15,413 nt of DNA from an uncultured Clostridia bacterium (GCA_944391255.1 CALXSW010000009.1:1-15413); one strand, 5' to 3'; positions 1 to 7,637 are shown, numbered from the stretch's first letter. Numbers and translations are program-made. Notes: a model not told the origin generated them from the letters alone.

Positions 1-115
1 ACAACATAACAACTATCGCCTTTCAAAATTCAATATCATGCAACCTTTAAAAGCCTTGGACGCCCGTCATATCGCCCAATATGCTCAGGTTTTCAGAGAT
101 TGCCATAAGTAGTAG
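1..115 (-). other. Region downstream of cmk; possible start of next gene
   Basis: This is the sequence after the cmk stop codon. On the minus strand there is a weak hairpin (TTGGGCG / CGTCCAA with one G-U pair, 10-base loop, about 58-81) followed only by GGCTTTT, so it is a poor terminator candidate. An ATG at 7-5 is preceded by AAAGG about 11 bases upstream and could begin the next gene of the same operon. In many Clostridia an acyltransferase (plsC) and ispH follow cmk, but only two codons are visible here, so the identity cannot be judged. Confidence 0.2.
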
Positions 116-1138
116 TTATATATTGAGGATCAGATCCTTTATTTTCTCAACCGATCCCTCAAAATCAAGCGCCGTTGTATCTACCGCAACAGCGTCAGCC
201 GCCTGTCTGAGCGGCGATACGGCTCTCGTCATATCATTGTGATCCCGCTCTATGACGTCAGCCTTTATTTCATCAAGCGTGCATTCTATGCCTTTTTCTT
301 TGTTCTGTATATATCTTCGCTCCGCTCTCGCGTCCACGCTTGCCGTCAGATAGATTTTAAGCTCCGCATTAGGCAGCACAGTCGTTCCTATATCGCGTCC
401 GTCCATTATGACTCCGCCTTTTTCTGCCATTTGCTTCTGCAGCTTTACAAGTCTTTCACGCACAGCCGGTATAGCCGCTACGGCAGACGCCGCCATCGAC
501 GCATCGCTTTCGCGTATCCGCTCCGATACGTCCTCGCCGTTTAAAAACATTCTCTGCTCATTTTCCTCATACCGTATCTCTATATGTATCTCCGGCAGAG
601 ATCCTATAAGCTTTTCCTGCTCAGACGCGATATCTATATTATTTTTAAGAGCATATACCCCGACCGTTCTGTACATAGCGCCGGTGTCTATATATATATA
701 CCCCAGATCGTTTGCAACTCTCTTAGCTATAGAGCTTTTTCCGGCGCCTGCCGGTCCGTCTATCGCTACTGATATCTTTTTTGACGCAAGATCAGGTCTC
801 AGCCTTGACGCTCCTCTCATATATGCATGAACGATATCACGCTTTGAGCGCTCCGTTTCAGCATGCGCCATAACGCGTATGCACATCGGAAGCGCGCCGT
901 CTATATCAGGAGCCGCCATATCAAGCAGCGGAACATCTGTTATTCCAAGCTTTCTCACTGCGGCAGCCGGAAACACTGCCGTGATATCAGGCGTAACAGT
1001 AAATATCATATCTGTAACATCATCAGCCGTAAGTCCGTTTTTTTCCATTATCTCGCTTATCATTTCTGTTACGGCGCTGAATATTTCCTCTTTTTCATTT
1101 TTTTCAACTGTCGTCGCGCCGCGAATAGCTCTTATCAT
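116..1138 (-). CDS. cmk: AroH-type chorismate mutase domain fused to cytidylate kinase
   Basis: This 340-residue protein has two domains. Residues 1-118 resemble monofunctional AroH chorismate mutase (IRGATTVE at 5-12, TPD at 49-51, CIRVM at 86-90, LRPDL at 113-117). Residues 121-340 are a complete (d)CMP kinase, which transfers phosphate from ATP to CMP/dCMP. Its features are a P-loop at 128-135 (GPAGAGKS), DTGAMYR at 151-157 and DGRDIGT at 246-252. Aligned by eye to Bacillus AroH, the active-site arginines (R6, R62, R88, R114) and Y106 are kept. The position of the catalytic Glu78 is Ala76, and Cys75 is Asp73, so mutase activity is doubtful. The kinase half looks intact. The ATG is preceded by GGGGGAG, and the gene begins 15 bases after the HutP-family stop, so it is co-transcribed. 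Its length matches one AroH plus one Cmk, so I see no truncation. Confidence 0.93.
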   Translation of the reverse strand: MIRAIRGATTVEKNEKEEIFSAVTEMISEIMEKNGLTADDVTDMIFTVTPDITAVFPAAAVRKLGITDVPLLDMAAPDIDGALPMCIRVMAHAETERSKRDIVHAYMRGASRLRPDLASKKISVAIDGPAGAGKSSIAKRVANDLGYIYIDTGAMYRTVGVYALKNNIDIASEQEKLIGSLPEIHIEIRYEENEQRMFLNGEDVSERIRESDASMAASAVAAIPAVRERLVKLQKQMAEKGGVIMDGRDIGTTVLPNAELKIYLTASVDARAERRYIQNKEKGIECTLDEIKADVIERDHNDMTRAVSPLRQAADAVAVDTTALDFEGSVEKIKDLILNI

Positions 1139-1153
1139 CTTCTCACTCCCCCA

Positions 1154-1564
1154 TTATACAGCTCTATGACCAAGGCCGATCACCACATCGTTAAGATTCA
1201 GCAGACCAAGCGCGAAGAACAAGCATACGCTCAAATGCTGTCCGCTCCTTGCCACGCCTATTTTTCCGCCCATATTCAGTCCTGTGCATTTATTCAATAT
1301 CTGCTGTATAGCCTCGTGAGCCGCGCCCGCGACTGCGCCCTCTTCCGCATGGGAATCGCCTATAACTCCCTCTCGCTTAGCTGCCACGACCGCTCTTTCA
1401 AGTATTATCCTCACAACGTTATTAAAATCACTTCCGAAGTCTACCGCAGCCGCCTTTATCCCCTTGCGGCCAAGCTCCTCCTTCAGTTTCAATTCTTCCT
1501 CTCTCGTGTCTGTCATAGCGATCCTCACCGCCGCCTTACAGACAGTTTTACTGTTATTTTCCAA
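1154..1564 (-). CDS. HutP-family protein (putative ligand-dependent RNA-binding regulator), TTG start
   Basis: This 136-residue protein resembles HutP, the Bacillus protein that binds L-histidine and Mg2+ and antiterminates hut mRNA. Family features visible are SHAEEGAVAGAAHEA at about 71-85, GLNMGGKIGVAR around 95-106 and the C-terminal IGLGHRAV. From memory, Bacillus HutP binds metal through His73, His77 and His138. The first and last seem conserved here (H72, H133) but the middle one is Gly. An upstream ATG at 1675 would force a 74-base overlap with the preceding gene and add a non-family N-terminus. I chose TTG at 1564 because AGGAAAGGA precedes it with about 10 bases of spacing and because it yields MENNSK, which fits related clostridial proteins as I recall them. 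It lies 37 bases after the flavoprotein gene and 15 before AroH-Cmk. No hut gene is nearby, so its RNA target and ligand are unknown. Confidence 0.8.
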   Translation of the reverse strand: MENNSKTVCKAAVRIAMTDTREEELKLKEELGRKGIKAAAVDFGSDFNNVVRIILERAVVAAKREGVIGDSHAEEGAVAGAAHEAIQQILNKCTGLNMGGKIGVARSGQHLSVCLFFALGLLNLNDVVIGLGHRAV

Positions 1565-1572
1565 TTCTGTCG

Positions 1573-1583
1573 TTTCCTTTCCT
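1573..1583 (-). promoter_or_regulatory. Shine-Dalgarno deciding the TTG start of the HutP-family gene
   Basis: The minus strand reads AGGAAAGGAAA here, and its core GGA lies 10 bases before the TTG at 1564-1562. No comparable site precedes the in-frame ATG at 1675, which lies inside the upstream gene. The internal ATG that begins MTDTREEE would delete the conserved N-terminus. Confidence 0.55.
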
Positions 1584-1601
1584 GCGTTTCCGCCGTCATT
1601 T

Positions 1602-2819
1602 TTATTGCAGGAGTCCGGCGAGATATCCCGTAGACCACGCCGCCTGCAAATTAAATCCGCCCGTATACGCGTCAATATCTATTATTTCGCCCGCGAAATA
1701 CAAATTTCTGACCAGTTTTGACTCCATTGTAGATGAGTTTATCTCGCTCGTTTTAACGCCTCCTGACGTTATTATAGCCTCCTCAATAGGTCTGAATCCC
1801 GTGACCGTTAGCTTTACGCCCTTTATCGCTTCAACTAACGCTCTACGCTCCGCTTTTGTTATCTCGCATGCGCTCTTGTGCGCGTCAACGCCCGATATAT
1901 CTATTATAACAGGAATTATTGATTTTGGCAATAGCTCGTCCAAAGAATTTATCAGATGCTTTTTGTTGTTTTTGTGAAGATCCCTTATAAGCCTTGCGTC
2001 AAGCTGCTCATCGCTTAAAGCCGGTTTAAGGTCGATCTTCAACGTGCATCCGCTCTTTATATACTTCTTTATATGCGCTGACAGCGATAAAATTATAGGG
2101 CCTGAAACGCCGAAATGAGTAAACAACATCTCGCCGAACATATCATGTATCTTTTTTCCGCCGCTGCTATACGCGGTCACACTGACGTTTCTAAGCGACA
2201 GCCCCATAACATCTCTGCACCATTCTTCTTTTATCGTTATCGGCACGAGAGACGGCGTCGGATCTATTATAGTGTGTCCAACGCTCTTCGCCAGCTTATA
2301 ACCGTATCCGTCAGATCCCGTGACAGGATAGCTCGCTCCGCCAGTGCATAATATTACCTTGTCACCTCTTACAGCGCCCTTTGTCGTAACAACTCCCTGT
2401 ATCTCACCATTTTCAGTGATAAGCTCCTTTACAGACGCTCGCATAAGTCTGACATTCGGCTTCAGCGCATACTTTCTAAGCGCCGCCACAACATCTCGCG
2501 CATCGTCTGAAACAGGGAATACTCTGTTTCCGCGCTCAACTTTTGTTTTTACTCCATATTCCTCAAGCAGCGCCACAATATCATCATTTGTGAAAGTATA
2601 GAGCGCGGAATAGAGAAATTTTCCGTTTGTCGGAAACATCGATATCATATCTTCAATATCGCAGGCGTTTGTAATATTACACCTGCCCTTTCCCGTTATT
2701 CTGACCTTTCTGCCCACATGCTCGTTTTTCTCTATGAGTATAACTTTATCAGCGCGCTCTGCCGCTGTTCCGGCGGCTATAAGCCCAGCCGCGCCGGCAC
2801 CGCATATAATAACTGTCAT
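1602..2819 (-). CDS. BaiN/HI0933-like NAD(P)/FAD-dependent oxidoreductase
   Basis: This 405-residue flavoprotein belongs to the HI0933/YhiN (BaiN-like) family. The N-terminus carries the dinucleotide-binding glycine motif GAGAAG at 7-12 and an acidic end of the second strand (IEKNE). The family signature GRKVRITGKGRCNITN follows at about 36-51. ILCTGGASYP lies near the middle, and the C-terminal FAD-contacting segment FAGEIIDIDAYTGGFNLQ comes shortly before the end. Members are soluble flavin enzymes. One gut homologue has been linked to bile-acid reduction, but for most the substrate is unknown, and nothing here fixes it. The length is normal for the family. The ATG begins one base after the stop of the upstream lipoprotein gene, with GGAGGG inside that gene's last codons, so translation is probably coupled. 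Confidence 0.9.
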   Translation of the reverse strand: MTVIICGAGAAGLIAAGTAAERADKVILIEKNEHVGRKVRITGKGRCNITNACDIEDMISMFPTNGKFLYSALYTFTNDDIVALLEEYGVKTKVERGNRVFPVSDDARDVVAALRKYALKPNVRLMRASVKELITENGEIQGVVTTKGAVRGDKVILCTGGASYPVTGSDGYGYKLAKSVGHTIIDPTPSLVPITIKEEWCRDVMGLSLRNVSVTAYSSGGKKIHDMFGEMLFTHFGVSGPIILSLSAHIKKYIKSGCTLKIDLKPALSDEQLDARLIRDLHKNNKKHLINSLDELLPKSIIPVIIDISGVDAHKSACEITKAERRALVEAIKGVKLTVTGFRPIEEAIITSGGVKTSEINSSTMESKLVRNLYFAGEIIDIDAYTGGFNLQAAWSTGYLAGLLQ

Positions 2820-2820
2820 A

Positions 2821-4431
2821 TCATCTTACCCTCCATTGTTCTGTATCATTGATAAGATCCGCGGCACACGGCATCACCGTCTGCTTTAATTTTGAGCCGG
2901 TTATAAGACTCTCCTTCTTAAAGCATATCGGCGCGAACGGAGATTGTTCTCTGACCTTTTCGTAAAGTTCTATCGCGACAGCCTTTTTCTCCTCATCTGT
3001 CGTTACTGTGCCCATCTGCGCCAACAGCAGATCCACCTCTTCATTAGAGAATTTAAAATAATTTTCTCCCGATTTTGTCATCTCTGATATATCACAATTT
3101 GCGAGAAGCTCTGTTTCACCTATGAACATATCGTAGCTGCCGGCTGATATCCGGCTCTGATACGTCGCGTAATCCACCTCGCTGACACGCGCCCTTATCC
3201 CGAACGAGATCAGCTTATCGCATATATCCTCAGCTATCTTCACTCTTTCCTCGCTCTCGCTGTTCACAAGTATCTCCGGTGTAAAATACAGCATCATTTT
3301 ACCGTCAAACGTGTTATACATCGAATCGTTTGAATCATGCTTCCAGCCTGCCTGCTCAAGCAATATCTCCGCCTCGCTGTTATCACTCTTAAGATGCTTT
3401 CTCGTATCAAAATAAAGCCATGATGACGGATTTAATGCGTAGTCGGCAGATACGCCGCGGCTGTAAAGATAATGCGTAACGATATCATCTCTGTTTATCA
3501 TGCACGATATTGCTCTTCTTGTGCGGCTGTCTGAAAGCGCCTGATCCTCTGTGTTAAATCCTATATAGATCATTCTGTTTGTTACGGTATCATTAATTTT
3601 CGCGTTTGATCTCGGCATATAAGTAGACATATCTATAACATCAGTTGTAGCGATATCTATTTCATTCGCGTAAAACAAAGTCCTGAACTTATCCACACTA
3701 TCCACCCGAATTATGTTAACCGCATCAAGTGACGCCCTGCCGCCATGGTACTGCTCATACGCTTCAAGACGATATTCGTCCCCCGCTTTTTCCGATACCA
3801 TTTTAAACGGGCCTGTTCCTATAGGCACAAAAAAAGCTTTATCGCCTTCGCCTTCGGTTTTTCCTCTTACTATCGGAAATACCATAAGCGCGTCAGGCTC
3901 CGCCACAGGTCTTGAAAACCTTATCTCCACAGAATATGGATCTGTCGATTTTACAGACTCTATCCGCGATACATAACGGCTGTAATTATTTTCAGATGAC
4001 TTCATGCTGTTTATCGCGCTGACCACGTCAGACGCTGTAAATTCCTTTCCGTCGTGCCACATCACACCCTGCTTAAGATTTACAGTATACGTAAGTCCGT
4101 CAGCTGACAGGCTGCTGCTTTGTGCAAGCTCTGCCACCGGCTTCATCGACTGGTCAACAGTATAAAGCGATCCATAAATAAATGAGCATACGTTTTCAAC
4201 TGTAGGTGATTTTGTTTTAAGCGGATCAAAAACATCAAGATCCATTACACCCACTGTTATATCGTTTGACACCTCCGCCGCCTCTGCCATCTGAGTTGCC
4301 TGTTCAGTCTGTTCCGGCTGCTGCGAAGCTTGATCGCCGCCTCCGAACACGCTCCCCAGATCTGAAAATGAACACGCGCTCGCCGCCGCGCATACGGCTG
4401 CCGCTGCAATAACTGACAATATTTTTCTCAT
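2821..4431 (-). CDS. Family 5 (Dpp/Opp-type) extracellular solute-binding lipoprotein
   Basis: This 536-residue protein is a substrate-binding lipoprotein of the peptide/nickel ABC-transporter type (SBP_bac_5). The N-terminus is a lipoprotein signal: RK, a hydrophobic stretch and the lipobox ASAC, with C20 as the lipidated residue. A low-complexity Gln/Glu/Thr linker (about 34-53) follows. The mature part begins ITVGVMDLDVFDPLKTKS, then LYTVDQSMKPVAELA and the family signature LKQGVMWHDGKEFTASDV at about 118-135. It should sit on the outer face of the membrane and bind a peptide-like or other ligand; the ligand cannot be read from sequence. No permease or ATPase genes are adjacent, so it either serves a transporter encoded elsewhere or has another role. 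Its ATG overlaps the pgeF stop codon (ATGA), so the two are coupled. Confidence 0.9.
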   Translation of the reverse strand: MRKILSVIAAAAVCAAASACSFSDLGSVFGGGDQASQQPEQTEQATQMAEAAEVSNDITVGVMDLDVFDPLKTKSPTVENVCSFIYGSLYTVDQSMKPVAELAQSSSLSADGLTYTVNLKQGVMWHDGKEFTASDVVSAINSMKSSENNYSRYVSRIESVKSTDPYSVEIRFSRPVAEPDALMVFPIVRGKTEGEGDKAFFVPIGTGPFKMVSEKAGDEYRLEAYEQYHGGRASLDAVNIIRVDSVDKFRTLFYANEIDIATTDVIDMSTYMPRSNAKINDTVTNRMIYIGFNTEDQALSDSRTRRAISCMINRDDIVTHYLYSRGVSADYALNPSSWLYFDTRKHLKSDNSEAEILLEQAGWKHDSNDSMYNTFDGKMMLYFTPEILVNSESEERVKIAEDICDKLISFGIRARVSEVDYATYQSRISAGSYDMFIGETELLANCDISEMTKSGENYFKFSNEEVDLLLAQMGTVTTDEEKKAVAIELYEKVREQSPFAPICFKKESLITGSKLKQTVMPCAADLINDTEQWRVR

Positions 4432-5249
4432 CTATCATCCTGCTTTCTTATCTTACTTATTATAGCTCCATGAGTGCCGCGGTTTCCGTTTGAAGCTCTG
4501 TGTGAATATAGACTTTCGCACTCACAATATGTGCATATTCCCGAATCATCTATATTTTCCCTTTTTACTCCAACGTCCATAAGAGATCTTATTATCGACT
4601 GCTGCATATCCACATGGTATTTTTCACCGAATTTCTTTGCGGCGTCGCAGCCAAACTCATTTATAAACTGTTCTGCCACTTCATCGCCTACCTCAAAATG
4701 ATCAATTCTGATAGATGGGCCTATCGCCGCTATAATATCTCCCGTGTCACCGCCATAATCTGCCGTAAGCTTTACTGCCGCCTTTGCCGCTATCCTCTTT
4801 ACTGTCCCTTTCCACCCAGAATGGACTGACGCTACAGCTCCTGTGTTTACGTTTACCATAAGTATCGGTACACAATCAGCATAATGAGTTACAAGCGCTG
4901 TGTCATATTCATTCGTCACAAGTCCATCGGCGCTTTTAAATCTGTTATCTCGCCAGATGCCGTTTCCTCTGTCCTCAGCTGACGCGTTAAGAACATTGTC
5001 CTCATGCACCTGACACGACAAAACAAGCGACTGCGGCGATATACCGATCGCCTCAGCCGCCAGTCTGTAATTTTCAAGAACATTTTCACGACTGTCATCG
5101 CAGTTAAAACGCAGATTAAGGCTGCTATAGCAGCCGCTGCTCACACCTCCTGCACGAGTCGTAAAACCATGTCTGACAAGTCCTGTATTCTCTATCTTGT
5201 CAGATATATAATACCGCACCCCATTTGGCGCCGTTACAAGCTTAAACAT
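4428..5249 (-). CDS. pgeF: PgeF/YfiH (LACC1-like) purine nucleoside phosphorylase family protein
   Basis: This 273-residue protein belongs to the YfiH/YlmD family (once called polyphenol oxidase or laccase-domain protein). Members act on purine nucleosides (phosphorylase/deaminase activity), and E. coli PgeF has been linked to removing wrongly incorporated L-Ser from peptidoglycan precursors. The metal-site residues are visible: H82 in CQVHE, C126 in THYADC and H143 in SVHSGWKG. FTTRAGGVS lies near the N-terminus and CTYCECESLYSHR near the C-terminus. An upstream in-frame ATG at 5297 would overlap uvrC by 41 bases and has only a weak GCGGAAA site. I chose ATG at 5249 because AAAGGG lies 10 bases upstream, inside the uvrC stop region, and because MFKLV fits family N-termini. 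It is seven bases after uvrC and overlaps the next gene by ATGA. Confidence 0.88.
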   Translation of the reverse strand: MFKLVTAPNGVRYYISDKIENTGLVRHGFTTRAGGVSSGCYSSLNLRFNCDDSRENVLENYRLAAEAIGISPQSLVLSCQVHEDNVLNASAEDRGNGIWRDNRFKSADGLVTNEYDTALVTHYADCVPILMVNVNTGAVASVHSGWKGTVKRIAAKAAVKLTADYGGDTGDIIAAIGPSIRIDHFEVGDEVAEQFINEFGCDAAKKFGEKYHVDMQQSIIRSLMDVGVKRENIDDSGICTYCECESLYSHRASNGNRGTHGAIISKIRKQDDR

Positions 5250-5256
5250 TCCTTTA

Positions 5257-7128
5257 TCACCCTTTATCTCTCTTAGTCCTAAAATAATTATAAACATTTT
5301 CCGCGGATCTCAGATCCATGCTCTCTGTGTCGGCAAGATCCTCGACCTCCGCGCTTTTTATATTTTCTATATTCCCGTATTTCGTCATCAGCGCTATGCG
5401 CCTTTTTTCACCTATACCCGGTATTTTGTCAAGCTCAGACTCTATTCTTTCATGCAGCTTTCTGAAATATGTTATAGCCGTGTCATGGACCTCGTCCTGA
5501 ATACGCGTGATGAGCTTAAACACAGGGCTTTGAGGTCCGATCTCCACCTCGCCGTTTTTTCCTATAAGACCGTTCGTTCTGTGCCTTGAATTCTTTACCA
5601 TGCCGAACAGCGGCGTATCGTTATCGATAAGCTCCATGACCTCTGATATTGCGTTAAGGTGTCCCTTTCCGCCGTCAAGAAGTATAAGATCGGGATATGG
5701 AAGAAATTTCGCGTCCCTTATATTAAGCTCCCCGTTTTCTACCTGCATTTCCTCCTCAAGTCCATGCCTGAACCGCCTGTAGATCACCTCGCGCATTGAC
5801 GCGTAATCGTCAGCGCCATCTACCGTCTTTATTTTAAAACGTCTGTATTTTCTCTTTGCCGGTCTGCCATATTCAAAAACGACCATCGCCGCCACGTTAT
5901 CCGCACCCTGTATATTTGATATATCATACGCCTCTATCCTGTTCGGTATATTGTCCAGCTCAAGAAGATCGCGCATTTTTTCAAGCACGCCGCTCTTTTC
6001 CTTTTCCTTTAACAACTGTAGTTTATGGTTATCAAGCGCCTTTTGCGCGTTGCTCTTTACCATTGCCACAAGCTCTGTCTTCTCGCCGCGCTTGGGATTA
6101 GTTATCCTCACCTTTCTGTTTTTAAGCTCTCTCAGCCATTCGGCGATGACCTCGCTGTCTGATATCTCCGTTTCAGTTATTATCTCATTCGGTATAAAAT
6201 CACAGTCGGCGTAAAACTGCTTTATAAAGTCGGAAAGCATATCGCTCGTTTCCTCATTTCTCGCGTTCTCGATCTTATAGTATTCTCTTCCAATTATCGA
6301 TCCTCCGCGTATAAAGAAAACCTCTATAAATGCGATATCTCCGTCCTGAGCCGATGCTATTACGTCCACGTCATCATCTTTTTTCGTATTGATGATCTTC
6401 TGCCTGTCTACGACCTCTTTTATAGAGTTTATTTTATCTCTGCAAGCCGCCGCCTTTTCATACTGCATTTTTTTTGACGCTTCATACATTTCCTCGGTAA
6501 GCTCATCTATCAGCTCCTTATGCTTTCCCTCAAGGAACCTGCATATCTCAAAAAAGACATGCCTATATTCCTCCTTGCTCACCTTTCCCGTGCAGGGCGC
6601 AAAACACGCGTTTATATGATAATTCTGACACGGTCTGCCCTTTCGTATATCCTGCGGGAATTTTCTTGAACACGTCGGCGGCTTGAAAAGCTTTCGTATT
6701 ATCTCAAGCGTGTTTTTTATTGTGCCTTTTCCCATATACGGACCATAATATTTTGCTCCGTCACGCGCCATTCGCCTGACTGACATAACGCGCGGATACG
6801 GCTCGTTTATAGACACCTTTATATACGGATACTGCTTATCATCCTTCAGAAGTATATTGTATTTAGGTCTGTACTTCTTTATGAGATTACATTCAAGAGC
6901 CAGAGCCTCGCGTTCCGTATCTGTTATTATATACTCAAAATACGCCACATTTTTTACCATTGCCAAGACCTTTGGCGTGTGGTTTGAGTTTTTTCTGAAA
7001 TACTGCGTTACCCTGTTTTTCAGAATCTTAGCCTTACCAACATATATCACCTCATCATCAGCGTTATGCATCAGATAAACTCCGGGACGCTCCGGCAGAT
7101 TTTTAATTTCTTCCTCAAAATCGAACAC
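5257..7128 (-). CDS. uvrC: UvrC, excinuclease ABC nuclease subunit (GTG start)
   Basis: UvrC makes both incisions around a DNA lesion after UvrA/UvrB loading. The 623-residue product has all expected parts: a GIY-YIG nuclease at the N-terminus (GVYLM at 16-20, IYVGKAK at 28-34), and four cysteines of the iron-sulphur cluster type (C153, C167, C175, C179). A UVR motif for UvrB contact lies at about 202-240. The RNase H-like nuclease has D402 (AYDIS), D437, D485 (LLDGGKG) and H548 (EVHDTA), and a C-terminal helix-hairpin-helix (KIPGIGEKR) follows. An ATG lies 27 bases upstream (7155) but has no ribosome site. The GTG gives MFDFEEE, the usual UvrC start, and follows AAAGGAG with 10 bases of spacing. 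The gene opens the downstream cluster. UvrA and the end of UvrB are encoded about 5-8 kb away in this window. Confidence 0.96.
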   Translation of the reverse strand: MFDFEEEIKNLPERPGVYLMHNADDEVIYVGKAKILKNRVTQYFRKNSNHTPKVLAMVKNVAYFEYIITDTEREALALECNLIKKYRPKYNILLKDDKQYPYIKVSINEPYPRVMSVRRMARDGAKYYGPYMGKGTIKNTLEIIRKLFKPPTCSRKFPQDIRKGRPCQNYHINACFAPCTGKVSKEEYRHVFFEICRFLEGKHKELIDELTEEMYEASKKMQYEKAAACRDKINSIKEVVDRQKIINTKKDDDVDVIASAQDGDIAFIEVFFIRGGSIIGREYYKIENARNEETSDMLSDFIKQFYADCDFIPNEIITETEISDSEVIAEWLRELKNRKVRITNPKRGEKTELVAMVKSNAQKALDNHKLQLLKEKEKSGVLEKMRDLLELDNIPNRIEAYDISNIQGADNVAAMVVFEYGRPAKRKYRRFKIKTVDGADDYASMREVIYRRFRHGLEEEMQVENGELNIRDAKFLPYPDLILLDGGKGHLNAISEVMELIDNDTPLFGMVKNSRHRTNGLIGKNGEVEIGPQSPVFKLITRIQDEVHDTAITYFRKLHERIESELDKIPGIGEKRRIALMTKYGNIENIKSAEVEDLADTESMDLRSAENVYNYFRTKRDKG

Positions 7129-7138
7129 TTTCCGACAG

Positions 7139-7145
7139 CTCCTTT
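7139..7145 (-). promoter_or_regulatory. Shine-Dalgarno deciding the GTG start of uvrC
   Basis: The minus strand reads AAAGGAG 10 bases before the GTG at 7128-7126. The in-frame ATG at 7155 has no purine-rich site upstream. One candidate -10 box (7157-7162) would start transcription at about 7150, inside or past that ATG. Confidence 0.65.
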
Positions 7146-7156
7146 CGTCTTTCATG

Positions 7157-7199
7157 ATAATATCAGGCTTTTTTCCGAGTTAAGCGGTACATTTTATCA
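7157..7199 (-). promoter_or_regulatory. Candidate uvrC promoter region (two extended -10 elements)
   Basis: After the ptsH terminator, the minus strand has TGATAAAAT (7191-7199) and TGATATTAT (7157-7165). Both fit the extended -10 pattern TG-N-TATAAT with one mismatch in the hexamer. Neither has a convincing -35 at 16-18 bases. Because a strong terminator separates uvrC from ptsH, some promoter is expected here. I see no CGAAC-N4-GTTCG box, so this uvrC promoter does not look directly SOS-controlled. Confidence 0.35.
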
Positions 7200-7221
7200 G
7201 AATACCGCTAAAAAAATACCC

Positions 7222-7251
7222 AAAAAGCCGCAACTAAAGTTGCGGCTTTTT
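7222..7251 (-). terminator. Rho-independent terminator of ptsH (looks bidirectional)
   Basis: A perfect 8-bp GC-rich stem (GCCGCAAC at 7227-7234 pairing with GTTGCGGC at 7239-7246) has a 4-base loop. It is extended by A5/T5 on the outside and followed on the minus strand by TTTTTGGG and then a second T-run. It starts 20 bases after the ptsH stop. The plus strand also ends in a T-rich run, so it could stop transcription from either side. Confidence 0.92.
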
Positions 7252-7271
7252 TCTTTTTTTGATCAACTGAA

Positions 7272-7535
7272 TTACTCAGTGAAATTTGACTCGATGATAC
7301 CTACAAGAGTATCTACTGCGTCATTTTCATCGCTGCCATCAGCAATGATAGTTATTGCTGTACCCTTAACTATGCCTAAAGACAAAACGCCGAGCAAGCT
7401 CTTCGCATTTACTCTTCTTTCGTCCTTTTCAACCCAAATACTTGACTTGAATGTGTTTGCACGCTGAATGAAAAATGTTGCCGGTCTTGCGTGAAGTCCT
7501 ACTGAATTGTTCACTGTTACTTCTTTTGAAACCAT
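7272..7535 (-). CDS. ptsH: HPr, phosphocarrier protein of the PTS
   Basis: HPr is a small cytoplasmic protein that carries phosphate from enzyme I to sugar-specific EIIA proteins. In Gram-positives, when phosphorylated on serine by HPr kinase, it also acts as co-regulator with CcpA. The 87-residue protein has the active-site motif GLHARPA with H15 and R17, and the regulatory S46 in NAKSLLGVLSLG. It is therefore a true HPr and not a Crh-like form lacking the histidine. The length is typical. The ATG follows AGGGGGCG. It is monocistronic by appearance, with its own promoter upstream, a leader of about 95 bases, and a strong terminator directly after. Neither enzyme I (ptsI) nor hprK is adjacent. 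Confidence 0.97.
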   Translation of the reverse strand: MVSKEVTVNNSVGLHARPATFFIQRANTFKSSIWVEKDERRVNAKSLLGVLSLGIVKGTAITIIADGSDENDAVDTLVGIIESNFTE

Positions 7536-7637
7536 TGTAACGCCCCCTGGATCATAGATATTTTTTTAGTATACATCAACCCAAATAACACTTTATTTCG
7601 TAAACATCAGGCTGATAAACTCATTTTCTCTACATAT

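Noticed and set aside
57..115. Short minus-strand frame beginning at an ATG in 103-106 after cmk
   Set aside because: It has only 19 codons, no ribosome site and no similarity to anything recognisable.
863..1633. Long plus-strand reading frame (256 codons) across cmk/HutP
   Set aside because: It is antisense to two well-supported genes, is rich in Ser/Arg/His/Cys with no family likeness, and has no clear ribosome site.
1565..1675. N-terminal extension of the HutP-family protein from an ATG at 1675
   Set aside because: It overlaps the flavoprotein coding end and encodes Arg-rich sequence without family likeness; the TTG at 1564 fits better.
7129..7155. ATG start of uvrC at 7155
   Set aside because: It has no ribosome site, and the extra nine residues are not typical of UvrC; GTG at 7128 has AAAGGAG and the usual MFDFEEE start.
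7536..7637. Possible riboswitch or attenuator in the ptsH leader
   Set aside because: Only weak 4-6 bp AT-rich stems are visible, with no known aptamer pattern and no terminator-like structure before the ATG.
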